Shown here: positions 45,246 through 54,518 of the stretch, piece after piece
Layout of the letters: every line of letters begins with the position of its first letter
Position numbering within the stretch: the first letter of the stretch is position 1
Source: Streptosporangium album
GTDB lineage: Bacteria; Actinomycetota; Actinomycetes; Streptosporangiales; Streptosporangiaceae
Direction: 5' to 3'
DNA: 64,000 nucleotides
Assembly: GCF_014203795.1 (NCBI RefSeq)
Contig: NZ_JACHJU010000001.1
Coordinates: forward strand, 2,232,001 to 2,296,000
Translations under genes and position numbers: made by a program
Notes under the pieces: model-generated
What the model saw: the letters and a program-made list of their open reading frames with translations, nothing else
Databases searched by the model: none
Told to the model about the DNA's origin: nothing

Positions 45246-45410
45246 GTGCGCGAGCGGGCCTTCGCCTCGCCCTTCCACGACCTGCTGCCCGCGCTGAAGG
45301 AGGCCCTGGCCAATGTGACGCGGGCGGACGTGTTCACGACCGTCCCCTACACCGCCGTCACCACGACCGACCTGCACCGCAGGTGGGCCGCTCTGCCGAG
45401 GGGCGTGTGA
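45246..45410 (+). pseudogene. 3' fragment of an unrecognised gene
   Basis: A 54-residue frame reads VRERAFASPFHDLLPALKEA, then TRADVFTTVPYTAVTTTDLH and WAALPRGV before the stop. G/C third positions are strong, so it is genuine coding sequence, but it lacks a credible start or RBS and begins inside what looks like rearranged DNA. It ends 21 bp before the 3' end of kinase paralog 2, and the bases around its stop (GTGTGAAACGCCTCGT) recur beyond paralog 1. Confidence 0.5.
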
Positions 45411-45431
45411 AACGCCTCGTGCCGGGCGGGG

Positions 45432-48400
45432 TCACCAGGCGGCGCAGACGTCGCGGTAGGGGACGCCGCCGAGGTGCTCGCGCCACTCCTGCCGGGTGAG
45501 CGTACGGCCGGCCCGCGCGCAGACGTCGGTGGCCATCAGGTCCGGGGCGACGGGCAGGTCGTAGACGGAGCCGGTGACGTTGGCCAGGCGCAGCCAGGCG
45601 CCGTCGGGGCTGAAGGCCGCCTCAAGCTGGGCGAACTCGTCGTCGTCGTAGACCCTGATCTCCTCCCCGATCCGCTGGCGCGTGGCGGTGTCCCACAGTT
45701 GCAGTGCCTCGGTGTCGTCGATCGTGGCGAGCGCCTCTCCGTGAGGGGAGAACCTCGCGATGTCGGTGAGCTTTCCGCCGACGCGCAGGTCCGGCTCCAA
45801 AGGCGTGAAGGTGCGGACGTCCCACAGCGTCACCCGCCCGTCACCGCTGCGGGCCGCCAGCCGCGCCCCGGCCGGGTCCACGGCGACCGGGGACGTCCCG
45901 TCGCTCGCGTCGGTGTATCCCACGCCGACGGATTTTCCCGTCGCGGTGTCGACGAAGCGGCCCAGGGCCGAGGCCAGGGTGCGTCCGTCGGGCATGTAGA
46001 CGAAGCCGCCGACCACGGCGTCCAGCACGACGTCCCGGATCGTCCGTCCGGTGCGCGCGTCCCAGACGCGGAGCCGGTAGCCGTTCTGGGTCTGGGGGTT
46101 CCCGGTCTCCGGGGAGTAGGCCGCGGCGAAGGTCGTCCCGTCGGCGCTGAACGCCTGGCCGCTCATGGTCATGCCCTGAGGAAGGCTGTAGGTCCACAGA
46201 CTGCGCCGGGTGGCGACGTCGCGCATGTCCACGCGCACCGAGTCCGCCACGACGGCGACGCTCTTCCCCTGGGGATCGAAGAGCACGGCCGGCACCGTGT
46301 CCGGCTTCTCCGGCAGCACCCCGGCGAAGCGGCGGCCGGGGATGTCCCACAACCTGATCTCGGAGGAGCCCTCGGGCTCGACCGCGAGCCATCGGGCGTC
46401 GGGGCTGATCCCGCCGACGTCATGGACGCCGGACACCCGGTGTTCCCGGATTCCGGACCGCAGGCCGAGGCTGACGATCCGGTCCCCGAGACCGTAACGC
46501 AGGGTCCGGCCGTCCGGGGCGAACCAGATGTCCGAGACCTCGCCGGGCGCCTGGTAGGTCAGGATCTCCCGGTGGCCCTGGACATCCCAGACCCGGATGT
46601 CCGTTCCGCTGAAACCGGCCGCCAGGCGGGTGTCGGCGCTGAGCCGTACTCCCGAGGCGAAGTGATCCAGCCGCATCCGCGGATCCGGTTCCGTCCAGTA
46701 CCAGCCGTACTGGTCCTCTTGCGCCTCGGCGGCCTGCCTGGCCCGGCTGCCCGTCGCGGTGTCCCACAGCTCGACCCGCTCTCCGCCGCAGATCAGGAAC
46801 CGGCTGTCCGCGCTGAAGCGGACCACGTTGACGGGGCCGCCGCAGCCGGTCGGGAAGCGGCGGTCCTCCACGAGCCCGGGCAGCCTCCACACCCGGACCC
46901 TGCCGTCGCGCACGGTCACACCGAGCTTGCCGGAGGGCGCGAGCGTGAACCGGTTCTCGTCCAGGTTCCAGGGCAGTCGCGTGACCCGGTCACGGTCGAC
47001 GTCCCAGATCATCTCCTGCTCGTTGAGCACCATGAGGGAGTCGTGGTCACCGAAGGCGGGTTCGACCAGTCCGGGGTTCCCCGGGATCTTCCTGCTCCGG
47101 ACGAGGCGGCCGGTCCTGGTCTCCCACACGACGACGACGCCGTCGGAGATCACGGCGGCCAGCAGGCGGCCGCTACGGCTCAGCCCGACGGCTCCGACGC
47201 CCGCGGACAGCCGGGGCGCGGTCCACTCCGCGATCCGCCGGCCGGTCGCCACCTCGTAGACGCGCACCCCGCGCTCGCCGACGGCGGCGAGCGTGAGCCC
47301 GTCACCGCTCACCGCCTCGATGGCGGCTCCCCTGCCCGGCGGAGGCTGGAACGCGGCGCTCTCCCGCCGGTACAGGGCGGAGGTCAGGCTGGAGCGACTC
47401 TCCGGGCCTGGGGCGAGCCGCCAGGCGGCGACGCTGAGCAGCATGGCCTTGACCGGGTCGACCGTGCGCAGGCCGTCGGCGACGCGGGCCAGCTCGCGGC
47501 CCCGGGCCTGGTCGCGTTCGGCGGCCACCCGGTCGCGCTGCTCGGCGACCTGGACGCTCTGGTAGAGCGCGGCGGCGCCGCCCGCGAGGGAGAGGACCAG
47601 CAACACCGCCATCGCCATGGTGAGCAGGCGGCGGCGGCGGGTGCGGCGCCGGGTGAGGCCACTCGCGGCGGCGAGGAAGTCACGTTCCAGCGGGGTGAGC
47701 GTCAGATGCCGCCGCCCGGTGGCGGCCCAGCCGAGCGCCACCTGCAGCCGGCTGCCCTGGAGCAGGTCGCCGTTGCGGCGCCCGTGCGCGTCCCAGGTGT
47801 GCGCCGCCTGGTTGATCTCGGTGAGGACGGGCAGCCCGTCGCGGTCGGCGTCCACCCAGGCACGCAGCCGGGGCCAGGCGCGCAGTACGGCCGGGCGGGA
47901 GATGGCGACCTTGCCGTCGCGTTCGGCGAGCAGGTAGCCGAAGACGTCGAGGATGCGGCGGCGCGCTTCGGGCCGTTCAGGCAGCAGGTCGGCCGCGGGC
48001 ACCCGCCGTACGGTCTCCAGGCCGTCGGCGTCGAGCGCGACCAGCCGCAGCAGCAGCTCCGGCACGACCGCGCGCTCGTCCTCCCCGAGCATGGCGTAGG
48101 CGTCCTCGGCCAGGGCTCCCAGGGCGGGGTCCGCCGCGCCGTCCGCGCGCAGAGCATCGGCGCGGCCGCCGCCCGCGCTGAGCGGGCCGGCCTCTCCGGC
48201 GCCCGCCAGGGCGAGGAGGAGGTCACGCGCGGCCGGCCGGCGGGCGGGGTCCTTGTTCAGCGCGGCGGCCACCAGCGGGCGCACACCGGGTGGCAGCGCG
48301 CTCAGGTCGGGGTCGTGGGACAGCACGCGGTGCAGCACCGCGCCGAGGTCGTCGGCCCTGAACGGGTCCTCGCCGGTCGCCGCGAACACCATGACGGCGC

Positions 48401-48977
48401 CCCAGGCGAACACGTCGGCCGCCGGTCCCGCGCGCTGCCCGGTGAGGAGCTCGGGAGCCATGTAGGTCGGGGTGCCGGCGATGAGACCGTCGGCGGTCAG
48501 CGACATCTCCGCGGTGCGGGCGACCCCGAAGTCGATCAGCCGGGGGCCGTCGGGGCCGAGCAGGACGTTGTCCGGCTTGAGGTCGCGGTGGACGACGCCG
48601 GCCTCGTGGATGGCGGTCAGCGCGGTCGCGACGGCCGTCGCCAGGCGGTGCAGGTCGTCCCCGGCGAACCGCCGCCCGGCCCGGCGCAGATCGAGCCCCT
48701 CGACATACTCGCTGACGATGTACGGCGCCGCCGCCCCGGGGTCGGCGTCGATCACCCGGGCCGTGCAGAACGAGGCGACGCGCCGGGCCGCGGCGACCTC
48801 CTTGCGGAGCCTGTCGCGCATGCCGGCGTCGGCGGCGGCGTGCAGGACCTTGAGGGCGACCCGGGCGCCGTCGGCGTCGTACGCCTCGTAGACGACCCCT
48901 TGGCCGCCCGCGCCGAGCCTGCCCGCCAGCCAGTAGCCGCCGATCCGGTCGGGGTCTCCCGCTTGCAACGCGTCCAT
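45432..48977 (-). CDS. Ser/Thr protein kinase with membrane helix and C-terminal beta-propeller
   Basis: 1181 residues; ATG 48977 after GAGGAGG. Kinase domain residues 15-275: Gly loop LGAGGQGVVY (21-30), Lys43, Glu60, HRDLKPDN (130-137), DFG near 149, GTPTYMAPE. A STAND-like helical region follows (ILDVFGYLLAERDGKVAISR, then LGWAATGRRHLTLTPLERDF), then one membrane helix near 545 and a coiled EQRDRVAAERDQARGRELAR. The C-terminal 600 residues form WD-like propeller blades (LWDVRTFTPLEPDLR type). An intact PknB-like signalling kinase whose sensor is the propeller. Paralog 1 lies 3.4 kb away in the same orientation. Confidence 0.93.
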   Translation of the reverse strand: MDALQAGDPDRIGGYWLAGRLGAGGQGVVYEAYDADGARVALKVLHAAADAGMRDRLRKEVAAARRVASFCTARVIDADPGAAAPYIVSEYVEGLDLRRAGRRFAGDDLHRLATAVATALTAIHEAGVVHRDLKPDNVLLGPDGPRLIDFGVARTAEMSLTADGLIAGTPTYMAPELLTGQRAGPAADVFAWGAVMVFAATGEDPFRADDLGAVLHRVLSHDPDLSALPPGVRPLVAAALNKDPARRPAARDLLLALAGAGEAGPLSAGGGRADALRADGAADPALGALAEDAYAMLGEDERAVVPELLLRLVALDADGLETVRRVPAADLLPERPEARRRILDVFGYLLAERDGKVAISRPAVLRAWPRLRAWVDADRDGLPVLTEINQAAHTWDAHGRRNGDLLQGSRLQVALGWAATGRRHLTLTPLERDFLAAASGLTRRRTRRRRLLTMAMAVLLVLSLAGGAAALYQSVQVAEQRDRVAAERDQARGRELARVADGLRTVDPVKAMLLSVAAWRLAPGPESRSSLTSALYRRESAAFQPPPGRGAAIEAVSGDGLTLAAVGERGVRVYEVATGRRIAEWTAPRLSAGVGAVGLSRSGRLLAAVISDGVVVVWETRTGRLVRSRKIPGNPGLVEPAFGDHDSLMVLNEQEMIWDVDRDRVTRLPWNLDENRFTLAPSGKLGVTVRDGRVRVWRLPGLVEDRRFPTGCGGPVNVVRFSADSRFLICGGERVELWDTATGSRARQAAEAQEDQYGWYWTEPDPRMRLDHFASGVRLSADTRLAAGFSGTDIRVWDVQGHREILTYQAPGEVSDIWFAPDGRTLRYGLGDRIVSLGLRSGIREHRVSGVHDVGGISPDARWLAVEPEGSSEIRLWDIPGRRFAGVLPEKPDTVPAVLFDPQGKSVAVVADSVRVDMRDVATRRSLWTYSLPQGMTMSGQAFSADGTTFAAAYSPETGNPQTQNGYRLRVWDARTGRTIRDVVLDAVVGGFVYMPDGRTLASALGRFVDTATGKSVGVGYTDASDGTSPVAVDPAGARLAARSGDGRVTLWDVRTFTPLEPDLRVGGKLTDIARFSPHGEALATIDDTEALQLWDTATRQRIGEEIRVYDDDEFAQLEAAFSPDGAWLRLANVTGSVYDLPVAPDLMATDVCARAGRTLTRQEWREHLGGVPYRDVCAAW

Positions 48978-49375
48978 GCCGCCTCCTCGGAGGGTTGGAC
49001 GCACGGTGGGGGCCGCGGGTTCGTGGGTCCATCGGTGGATGCCCTTGACGGCCCAGCCGGTGAGCCGTCGCACCGCCCAGACGTGGGGCCAGGGAACAGA
49101 TGTGATTTTTTGCCGTCGGGCCGAACTTCCACCGCACCACGCCCATCCAACTATGCAGAGAGCGGGCTTCACCGGAGGCTCCAGCGCTGACTCCGGACGG
49201 GGCACCCATCCGTTTCTCGTCGCTCGTCAGGCCTCTGCCGCCACTGGCCGGACGCGTCTGTGACGCGTGGGCCGTCGGGGCTGTCGCGCGCCGCTCCCGG
49301 CCGGACCAGGTTGACGTCCGGTGCCAGGCGCGGAAGCCGGAGCGGTTGACACCAATGGAATCGAAGGAGAATCCG

Positions 49376-49714
49376 ATGAGGAAGCTGGGAACGTACACGC
49401 TGGCCGTACTGGCCGCCGCCGGGTTCGGCCTGTCCGCCGTGCCCGCGGCGCAGGCGTCCACCACCCACCAGGCGTCCGCCGAAACGGTCGTGTCACTCCG
49501 GGGGAAGGTCCCGTCCTGCGTGAACGTCTGGTCCAGGACCGGGAGGGTGACCAAGACCGGCTACGCGCAGAACAACTGCGGACGCACCCTGCACATGAAG
49601 ATCGTCTGGGCGCACGGCGCGGACGGCGACTGCCAGACGGCGTACCCCGGAAAGACGATCTCCTACTGGGTCCCGAGGGGGATCCGCACGTTCGACGGCG
49701 CCAAGACCTGCTGA
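49376..49714 (+). CDS. Secreted tendamistat-like four-Cys protein
   Basis: 112 residues; ATG 49376 with GAAGGAGA upstream. Signal peptide MRKLGTYTLAVLAAAGFGLS with AQA cleavage near residue 27. The mature part has four Cys with the spacing of the proteinaceous alpha-amylase inhibitor tendamistat: PSCVNVW...NNCGRTLHMKIVW...DGDCQTAYPGKT...GAKTC. The inhibitory Trp-Arg-Tyr triad of tendamistat is not present at the expected loop (SRTGRVTKTG instead), so amylase inhibition is doubtful. Other small secreted Ig-like proteins are an alternative. Confidence 0.7.
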   Translation: MRKLGTYTLAVLAAAGFGLSAVPAAQASTTHQASAETVVSLRGKVPSCVNVWSRTGRVTKTGYAQNNCGRTLHMKIVWAHGADGDCQTAYPGKTISYWVPRGIRTFDGAKTC

Positions 49715-49865
49715 CCCGGCGGTCTCCGGTGTCCGTGATCCGACCGGCGTTCGACGCCCTGACCTGGCCGGTCTCCGGCGGCGGCGCGCCGGCCCGGTGA
49801 GGATCAGACGGTGAGGACGAGTCCGCGGCACTCGGTCACCCCGAGGGCCGCGGCCTTTCGGCCCG

Positions 49866-50753
49866 TCAGATCCGGCCGTTGCGCCGGAGGATGTCGACGG
49901 CACGCACGGTGGTGTGCCCGCGCCAGTCGAGGGCGCCCGCGGGCGAGATCGTGGCGTAGTCGACGGTCCAGCCGCCGTCGTCCTGTTGCAGGGCGGCCAG
50001 GCGGTCCAGGTCCGCGGAGATCACCTCCGGGGCGAACAGCGCCCGCGCCGGCCGGTCGGGGAAGGGGGCGAAGTCGAGCGGGTGCAGCGTCTCCTCCTCG
50101 GTGCCGCCCTCGACGTGCATCCGTCCGTCGGCGGGGATGTGCTTGCCCAGGCGACTCAGGAGATCGGCCGCGTCGGGCAGGGCGTCGTGGACGGCGTCGA
50201 GGAACCGTACGGCGAAGGCCAGCACGTAGGCGTGGGTCGTGTGGTCGACCTCCTCGGCGGCGGCGAGGCAGTAGCGGGTGGCCTGGGCGAGCCACGGGTG
50301 GGCGGCGACCGCCGGATCGTGGGCGGCGACGCGGTGGGCCGCGGCCACGGTCACGGCCGTGATCTGCAACGAGGAGACCGTGGTGTCGGCGCCGGTCCAC
50401 CAGGGGGCGCTCCCGGCGTCGGTGGTGAGGGGCAGCGCGAACGGCAGGCCGCCGTCGGGCAGGGAGACCGACCGCAGCCAGTCGCACAGCCCCGTGGCCT
50501 CCGGAGCGGTGGCCGGGGCGATCTCCTCGAACACCTCGAAGGCGTGCGCCGCGGCTCCCGGCTGGCTCTCCGGGGAGCGCAGGTCGGGCTCCAGGCCCCA
50601 GCCGTAGCCGCCGTCGGGGTTGCGGTAGCCGTCCAGGGCGGCCAGCACGGCGTCGGGGCCGGTCTTCTCCGTCAGCGACTGGAAGCGGCGGCGGTCCAGG
50701 AGGCGTGCGTGAGCGGCCATGAAGGAGGCCGCCGAGGAAAGGTCGATGCTCAT
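49866..50753 (-). CDS. Terpene-cyclase/prenyltransferase-like alpha-alpha barrel protein
   Basis: 295 residues from ATG 50753 (GGAAGGTGAAGG upstream). The sequence shows the repeated Gly/Asp-rich turns of squalene-cyclase-like barrels: LDGYRNPDGGYGWGLEPDLR, SVSLPDGGLPFALPL and LQQDDGGWTVDYATIS. No DxDD or DDxxD catalytic motif is evident, so it is probably one of the common actinobacterial uncharacterised barrel proteins. Stand-alone gene; function unknown. Confidence 0.75.
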   Translation of the reverse strand: MSIDLSSAASFMAAHARLLDRRRFQSLTEKTGPDAVLAALDGYRNPDGGYGWGLEPDLRSPESQPGAAAHAFEVFEEIAPATAPEATGLCDWLRSVSLPDGGLPFALPLTTDAGSAPWWTGADTTVSSLQITAVTVAAAHRVAAHDPAVAAHPWLAQATRYCLAAAEEVDHTTHAYVLAFAVRFLDAVHDALPDAADLLSRLGKHIPADGRMHVEGGTEEETLHPLDFAPFPDRPARALFAPEVISADLDRLAALQQDDGGWTVDYATISPAGALDWRGHTTVRAVDILRRNGRI

Positions 50754-50856
50754 GCCTTCACCTTCCCCTGCCACGGCGCCGCGGTCTTGCAGGAATCGGC
50801 CGTCACCGTCAATGATCTTCGGCCCGGCAGTCGCTACGACGTCGAAGTAGCCACGG

Positions 50857-51042
50857 TCAGTGCCGACGCCGGGGCGGAGCAGGATGCTTGGTCACGGCGG
50901 CGATGGCCTCGCTGCCGGGTTTGACGTAGCGCATGGCGGTGCGAGGGTTCTTGCGGCGGGTCTTGCCCATGACGAGCTGCAGTGGGACTTCTGCCTGGCC
51001 GATCTCGGTGTCGGCGACCTCGGCCAATGGACGGGCAACCAC
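50857..51042 (-). pseudogene. C-terminal scrap of a recombinase-like gene
   Basis: Reads GKTRRKNPRTAMRYVKPGSE then AIAAVTKHP. This resembles the LGHKNPRTAMRYVKPG end of actinobacterial tyrosine recombinases or a related phage/transposon protein. The catalytic Arg-His part is absent, and the 5' portion is unrelated. Relic. Confidence 0.4.
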
Positions 51043-51228
51043 AACTCGTCCTCTGCGACGGCCGGACCCACGCCTTCTCCAGGGTTCTCACCCCGGACAA
51101 GCTCGGGCGCATCCGGCTAGCCTCCAGGCACCGTGGTCATTGACGCCGCCCCCAGAGCATCACGACGGCCAGCAGTCCCAACCCTCCCACCATCGACAAG
51201 ATGACCAGGTAGGCGGTGACAGCGGTAT

Positions 51229-51442
51229 CGATCTCGCCGGCGCCGCCCGTCTGCTCCCACGACTGATCGCAGGCCGCACTCACGGCCCGCTGTTCCTGGC
51301 CGAAGACGGCTGGTCAGCCCCCATGTTCATGGCCCTGTCCGGCCACGAGAACATCCGCAGCCTGGCCATCTACACCAACGTCAGCGCCGAAGCCGTCGAC
51401 GCCGCCCTCGCCGAACACGACCCTGCCCGCCGCCACCGCTGA
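51229..51442 (+). pseudogene. Tyrosine recombinase relic with internal deletion
   Basis: The frame gives AARLLPRLIAGRTHGPLFLA directly joined to EDGWSAPMFMALSGHENIRS and LAIYTNVSAEAVDAALAEHD. In intact actinobacterial integrases, about 50 residues including the LRHS catalytic box lie between GPLFLA and HLAEDGWSAP. Here they are deleted at the repeated LAED/FLA point, in frame. The Tyr of LAIYTNVS is retained but Arg-His are gone. Confidence 0.6.
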
Positions 51443-51480
51443 ACAGCACCCCGCCTACTTCGCCCCTGGTGCGCCGATCC

Positions 51481-52368
51481 TTAACGGCACCCCCGGGAGG
51501 GTGAGACGGGCGCCGTCTCGCCGGAACCGCCGGACGAACCGGAGGCGGCGAGGTCGAGGAGCGTCATCGCGTCGTGGTCCGGGCTGCCGGGCGGCGCCAT
51601 GTAGACGATGAGGCGCTGGCCTTGTGCGCGGTTCAGGGACAGCCCCTCGTGCGAGAGCGTCATCGTGCCGACCTCCGGGTGCCGGAGCGTCTTCTCGCCG
51701 TCGCCGATCGTGTGCACCTCGTACCGCTCCCAGAGCCGGTTGAAGTCGGGGCTCTTGACGATCAGCTCACCTACGAGTGAGGCGAGATCCGGGGCATCCG
51801 GATCGGTGCCGGCGATCGCCCGCAGCTGGGCGACGCACCCCTTGGCCTTCTGTTCCCAGTCCGCCCACAGCTCGCGGGCAGCCGGGTGCAGGAAGGTGTA
51901 CCGGACGGTGTTCCGCTGCCGCTCCGGCCAGTCGGCGATGCCGTGGAGCAGCCGCAGCCCGCCGGGATTGGCCGCCAGCAGGTCGTTGGTGCGGCTCACG
52001 ACGTACGCCGGGTTGGGCCGGAGCGTCTCCAGAAGCTGCGTGACGGTCGGACGGACCCGCCGCGACGGCAGGGGACGGGGCTCGGGCGCACGCCGCGCCG
52101 CCCGCGCCGCCAGCTCGCGCAGGAAGCCGCGCTCCTCCTCGTTGAGGCGGAGCGCGTCGGCCAGCGCCTCGACCACGGAGGGGCTCGGATGGGTCTCCTT
52201 GCCGCGTTCCAGACGTACGTAGTAGTCGATGCTCACACCGGCCAGCGCCGCCAGCTCCTCCCGGCGCAGACCCGGCGTACGGCGCGTGCCGGTTCCGGCG
52301 GGCAGCCCGACGTCTGCCGGGCGTACGCCGCCACGGCGAGCCTGCAGAAACTTCCCGAACTCGGTCAT
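51481..52368 (-). CDS. XRE regulator with MmyB-like ligand-binding domain
   Basis: 295 residues. ATG 52368 gives MTEFGKFLQARRGGVRPADV, the usual family start. HTH region GLRREELAALAGVSIDYYVR LE spans residues 35-60. The MmyB-like C-terminal domain (about 105-280) follows, with RPNPAYVVSRTNDLLAANPG and the LWADWEQKAKG and HPEVGTMTLSHEGL landmarks. Divergent from a DHA2-type drug exporter gene that starts 126 bp away and is its likely target, as in many actinobacterial regulator/exporter pairs. Confidence 0.93.
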   Translation of the reverse strand: MTEFGKFLQARRGGVRPADVGLPAGTGTRRTPGLRREELAALAGVSIDYYVRLERGKETHPSPSVVEALADALRLNEEERGFLRELAARAARRAPEPRPLPSRRVRPTVTQLLETLRPNPAYVVSRTNDLLAANPGGLRLLHGIADWPERQRNTVRYTFLHPAARELWADWEQKAKGCVAQLRAIAGTDPDAPDLASLVGELIVKSPDFNRLWERYEVHTIGDGEKTLRHPEVGTMTLSHEGLSLNRAQGQRLIVYMAPPGSPDHDAMTLLDLAASGSSGGSGETAPVSPSRGCR

Positions 52369-52493
52369 GTCGTCATTTTGCCAGCGTGTGGTCACGGGTC
52401 CGGCCCGGAGCCTGGCCCTGTCACACCCCCCTATGGCGCACCCCGGAAGATCACGGTCTGCCCCGCCCTCGCGAGCCTCACCAGCCTGGACGG

Positions 52494-53879
52494 ATGACCC
52501 CTCTTGCACCAGCCCGCGCGTCACAGGATGCCCGGCAACGCACGGCCGCACCGAAGCTGATCCTGGCGACCACGTTCATGGGCATCTTTCTGCTCAACCT
52601 CGACGCCATGGCGATGAACGTGGCGCTGCCCGGGATCGGGCGGGCCTTCGGCGGCAGCACGGCGGGACTGCAATGGATCGTGGACGCCTACACGCTGATG
52701 TTCGCCGCGCTCCTGCTTTCCGCGGGCACGCTCTCCGACCGCATCGGGGCGAGCCGCGCGTTCGGCGCCGGCGTCGCGCTCTTCACGGTCGCCTCGGCGG
52801 CCTGCGCACTGGCGCCGGGGCTGGGCGAGCTGATCGCCGCCCGCCTGATCCAGGGGAGCGCGGCGGCGATCATGCTGCCCTCCTCGCTGGCCCTCGTCCG
52901 GCAGGCCTTCCCGGACGCGGCCGCACTGGCACGGGCCATCGCGCTGTGGACCATGGCCGGAGCCGTCGCGGTTGCCGCCGGCCCGGTGGCTGGCGGGGTG
53001 CTGTCCAGCACCCTGAGCTGGCGGGCGATCTTCGTCGTCAACCTGCCCGTCGGCATCGCCGCCCTCGCGGTGTTGACCCGCGCGGAGCGCTCGCCGCGCC
53101 GTGCCACGCCGCTCGATCCGTACGGCCAGCTCACGGCGATCGTCGCGCTCGCGGCGCTCACCTTCGGGGTGATCGACGGAGGGGAGAACGGCTTCGGCGA
53201 GCCCGTGGTGCTGGGCTGCCTGGGGCTCGCCGCGGTGGCGACGGCCGCGTTCATCATGATCGAGGCACGTACCGCCGCGCCGATGGTCCCGCTCGACCTC
53301 TTCCGTTCGCGCACGGTGACGGTTTCGGTCGTGATCGGCTTCGCCGTCAATGCCGCGTTCTACGGGCTGGTGTTCGTGCTGAGCCTGTTCTTGCAGGACG
53401 TTCTGAACCTGTCCGTCATGGCCGCGGGACTGATGTTCCTACCGATGATGGCCGTGATCGCCGGAGCCAACCTGGCCTCGGCCAGGGCTTCGGCACGCTC
53501 TGGGCCGCGGATGCCGATCGCCGTAGGACAAGCGATCTTCGCACTGGCGATGTTCGGCCTGCTCTGGATGGACGAGGGGACCAGCAGACCAGTGATCGCG
53601 GCGATGCTCATCCCGGTCGGCCTCGGCCTAGGTTTCGCCGTACCTTCCCTGACCGCCATCCTGCTGAACGACATCGCCGCGGACCGGGCCGGAATGGCCG
53701 CCGGGATCCTGAACTCCTTCCGGCAGACGGGCGGCGCGCTCGCCGTGGCCGTCTTCGGAGCCTTGGTCGCGGACCGGGGTGAGTTCATTGTGGGTCTGCG
53801 GGTCGCCTTGTGCGTCGCGGCTGTGATGCTGGTAGCCACCACGGCCGCGGCCCTCATGCTGCCGCGCGGCCGTAGCTGA
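52494..53879 (+). CDS. DHA2-family MFS drug exporter (14 TM)
   Basis: 461 residues; ATG 52494. Motif A variant SAGTLSDRIGASRAF and motif C-type GPVAGGVLSSTLSWRAIFVVN are present. About 14 hydrophobic segments, as in EmrB/QacA-type proton-coupled exporters. The longer open frame back to 52386 is not used, since no RBS supports it and it runs into the regulator's promoter. Expression probably set by the divergent MmyB-type regulator. Confidence 0.93.
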   Translation: MTPLAPARASQDARQRTAAPKLILATTFMGIFLLNLDAMAMNVALPGIGRAFGGSTAGLQWIVDAYTLMFAALLLSAGTLSDRIGASRAFGAGVALFTVASAACALAPGLGELIAARLIQGSAAAIMLPSSLALVRQAFPDAAALARAIALWTMAGAVAVAAGPVAGGVLSSTLSWRAIFVVNLPVGIAALAVLTRAERSPRRATPLDPYGQLTAIVALAALTFGVIDGGENGFGEPVVLGCLGLAAVATAAFIMIEARTAAPMVPLDLFRSRTVTVSVVIGFAVNAAFYGLVFVLSLFLQDVLNLSVMAAGLMFLPMMAVIAGANLASARASARSGPRMPIAVGQAIFALAMFGLLWMDEGTSRPVIAAMLIPVGLGLGFAVPSLTAILLNDIAADRAGMAAGILNSFRQTGGALAVAVFGALVADRGEFIVGLRVALCVAAVMLVATTAAALMLPRGRS

Positions 53880-54518
53880 CGGGACGGTGACGGGGATGTC
53901 TGGCGCGGGGCCCGGTAAGGAACTCAACCGGCTGAGGCGGCACCCTAGTCGGTGGTTTGTCAGGGCCGGGCATAGAGGTTGAGGGATCGTCCCGCAGTGA
54001 CGGCTGTGACCAGGCCCTGTAGTTCAGCGGGCGGGGGCCTGCTCGACCAGTCGCGCCACCAGCGTTGCAGCAGTGCGCAGGAGGTCAGCCGGCCGCGTAC
54101 TCCTCCAACGGACCCGGCGCCGGCGGACACGGACGTCGCGCGGTCGCCATCACGACCACCCCCGAACAGCATCGGCCATCCCTATCCACCGGCTTGCTGC
54201 GACATCAACCCCATGTCAACAAACCACCGACTAGCCGGAAGGACTGCCCCCGTAACAACGTCCATGGTTACGTAGGTCCGACCGGTGGCAGCGGAGAGGT
54301 TGGGATCGTAGCCGTTGCTTCGGAAGGCCCAGCGAAAGATACGCAGGCGATCGGGGATGTCGGTAAGGCTCGCACCACCAGCCGCCATCTGTGATCGGAA
54401 GTGCCGAGTTGCTGGTTGGTGCCGTACTGCACGGCGCCGCGGACGCGATCGCCGCAGGCGAGCAACCACAGCGGTGGCGGGCGGGCCGTACGCGGCCTCA
54501 CCCGTCACCGGCTCGCGG
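53880..54518. other. Intergenic stretch without a supported gene
   Basis: Between the exporter stop and the 3' end of the P450 gene. I find no RBS-supported frame. The minus-strand frame ending near 53960 (LQRWWRDWSSRPPPAELQGL) has some protein character and may be a transposase scrap, but I cannot place it. Confidence 0.35.

Noticed and set aside
45474..49190. A 1238-codon open frame antisense to kinase paralog 2
   Set aside because: Composed of Arg/Gly/Asp/Val-rich repeats with no domain or RBS; it is the usual empty frame opposite a high-GC gene. The minus-strand kinase motifs are decisive.
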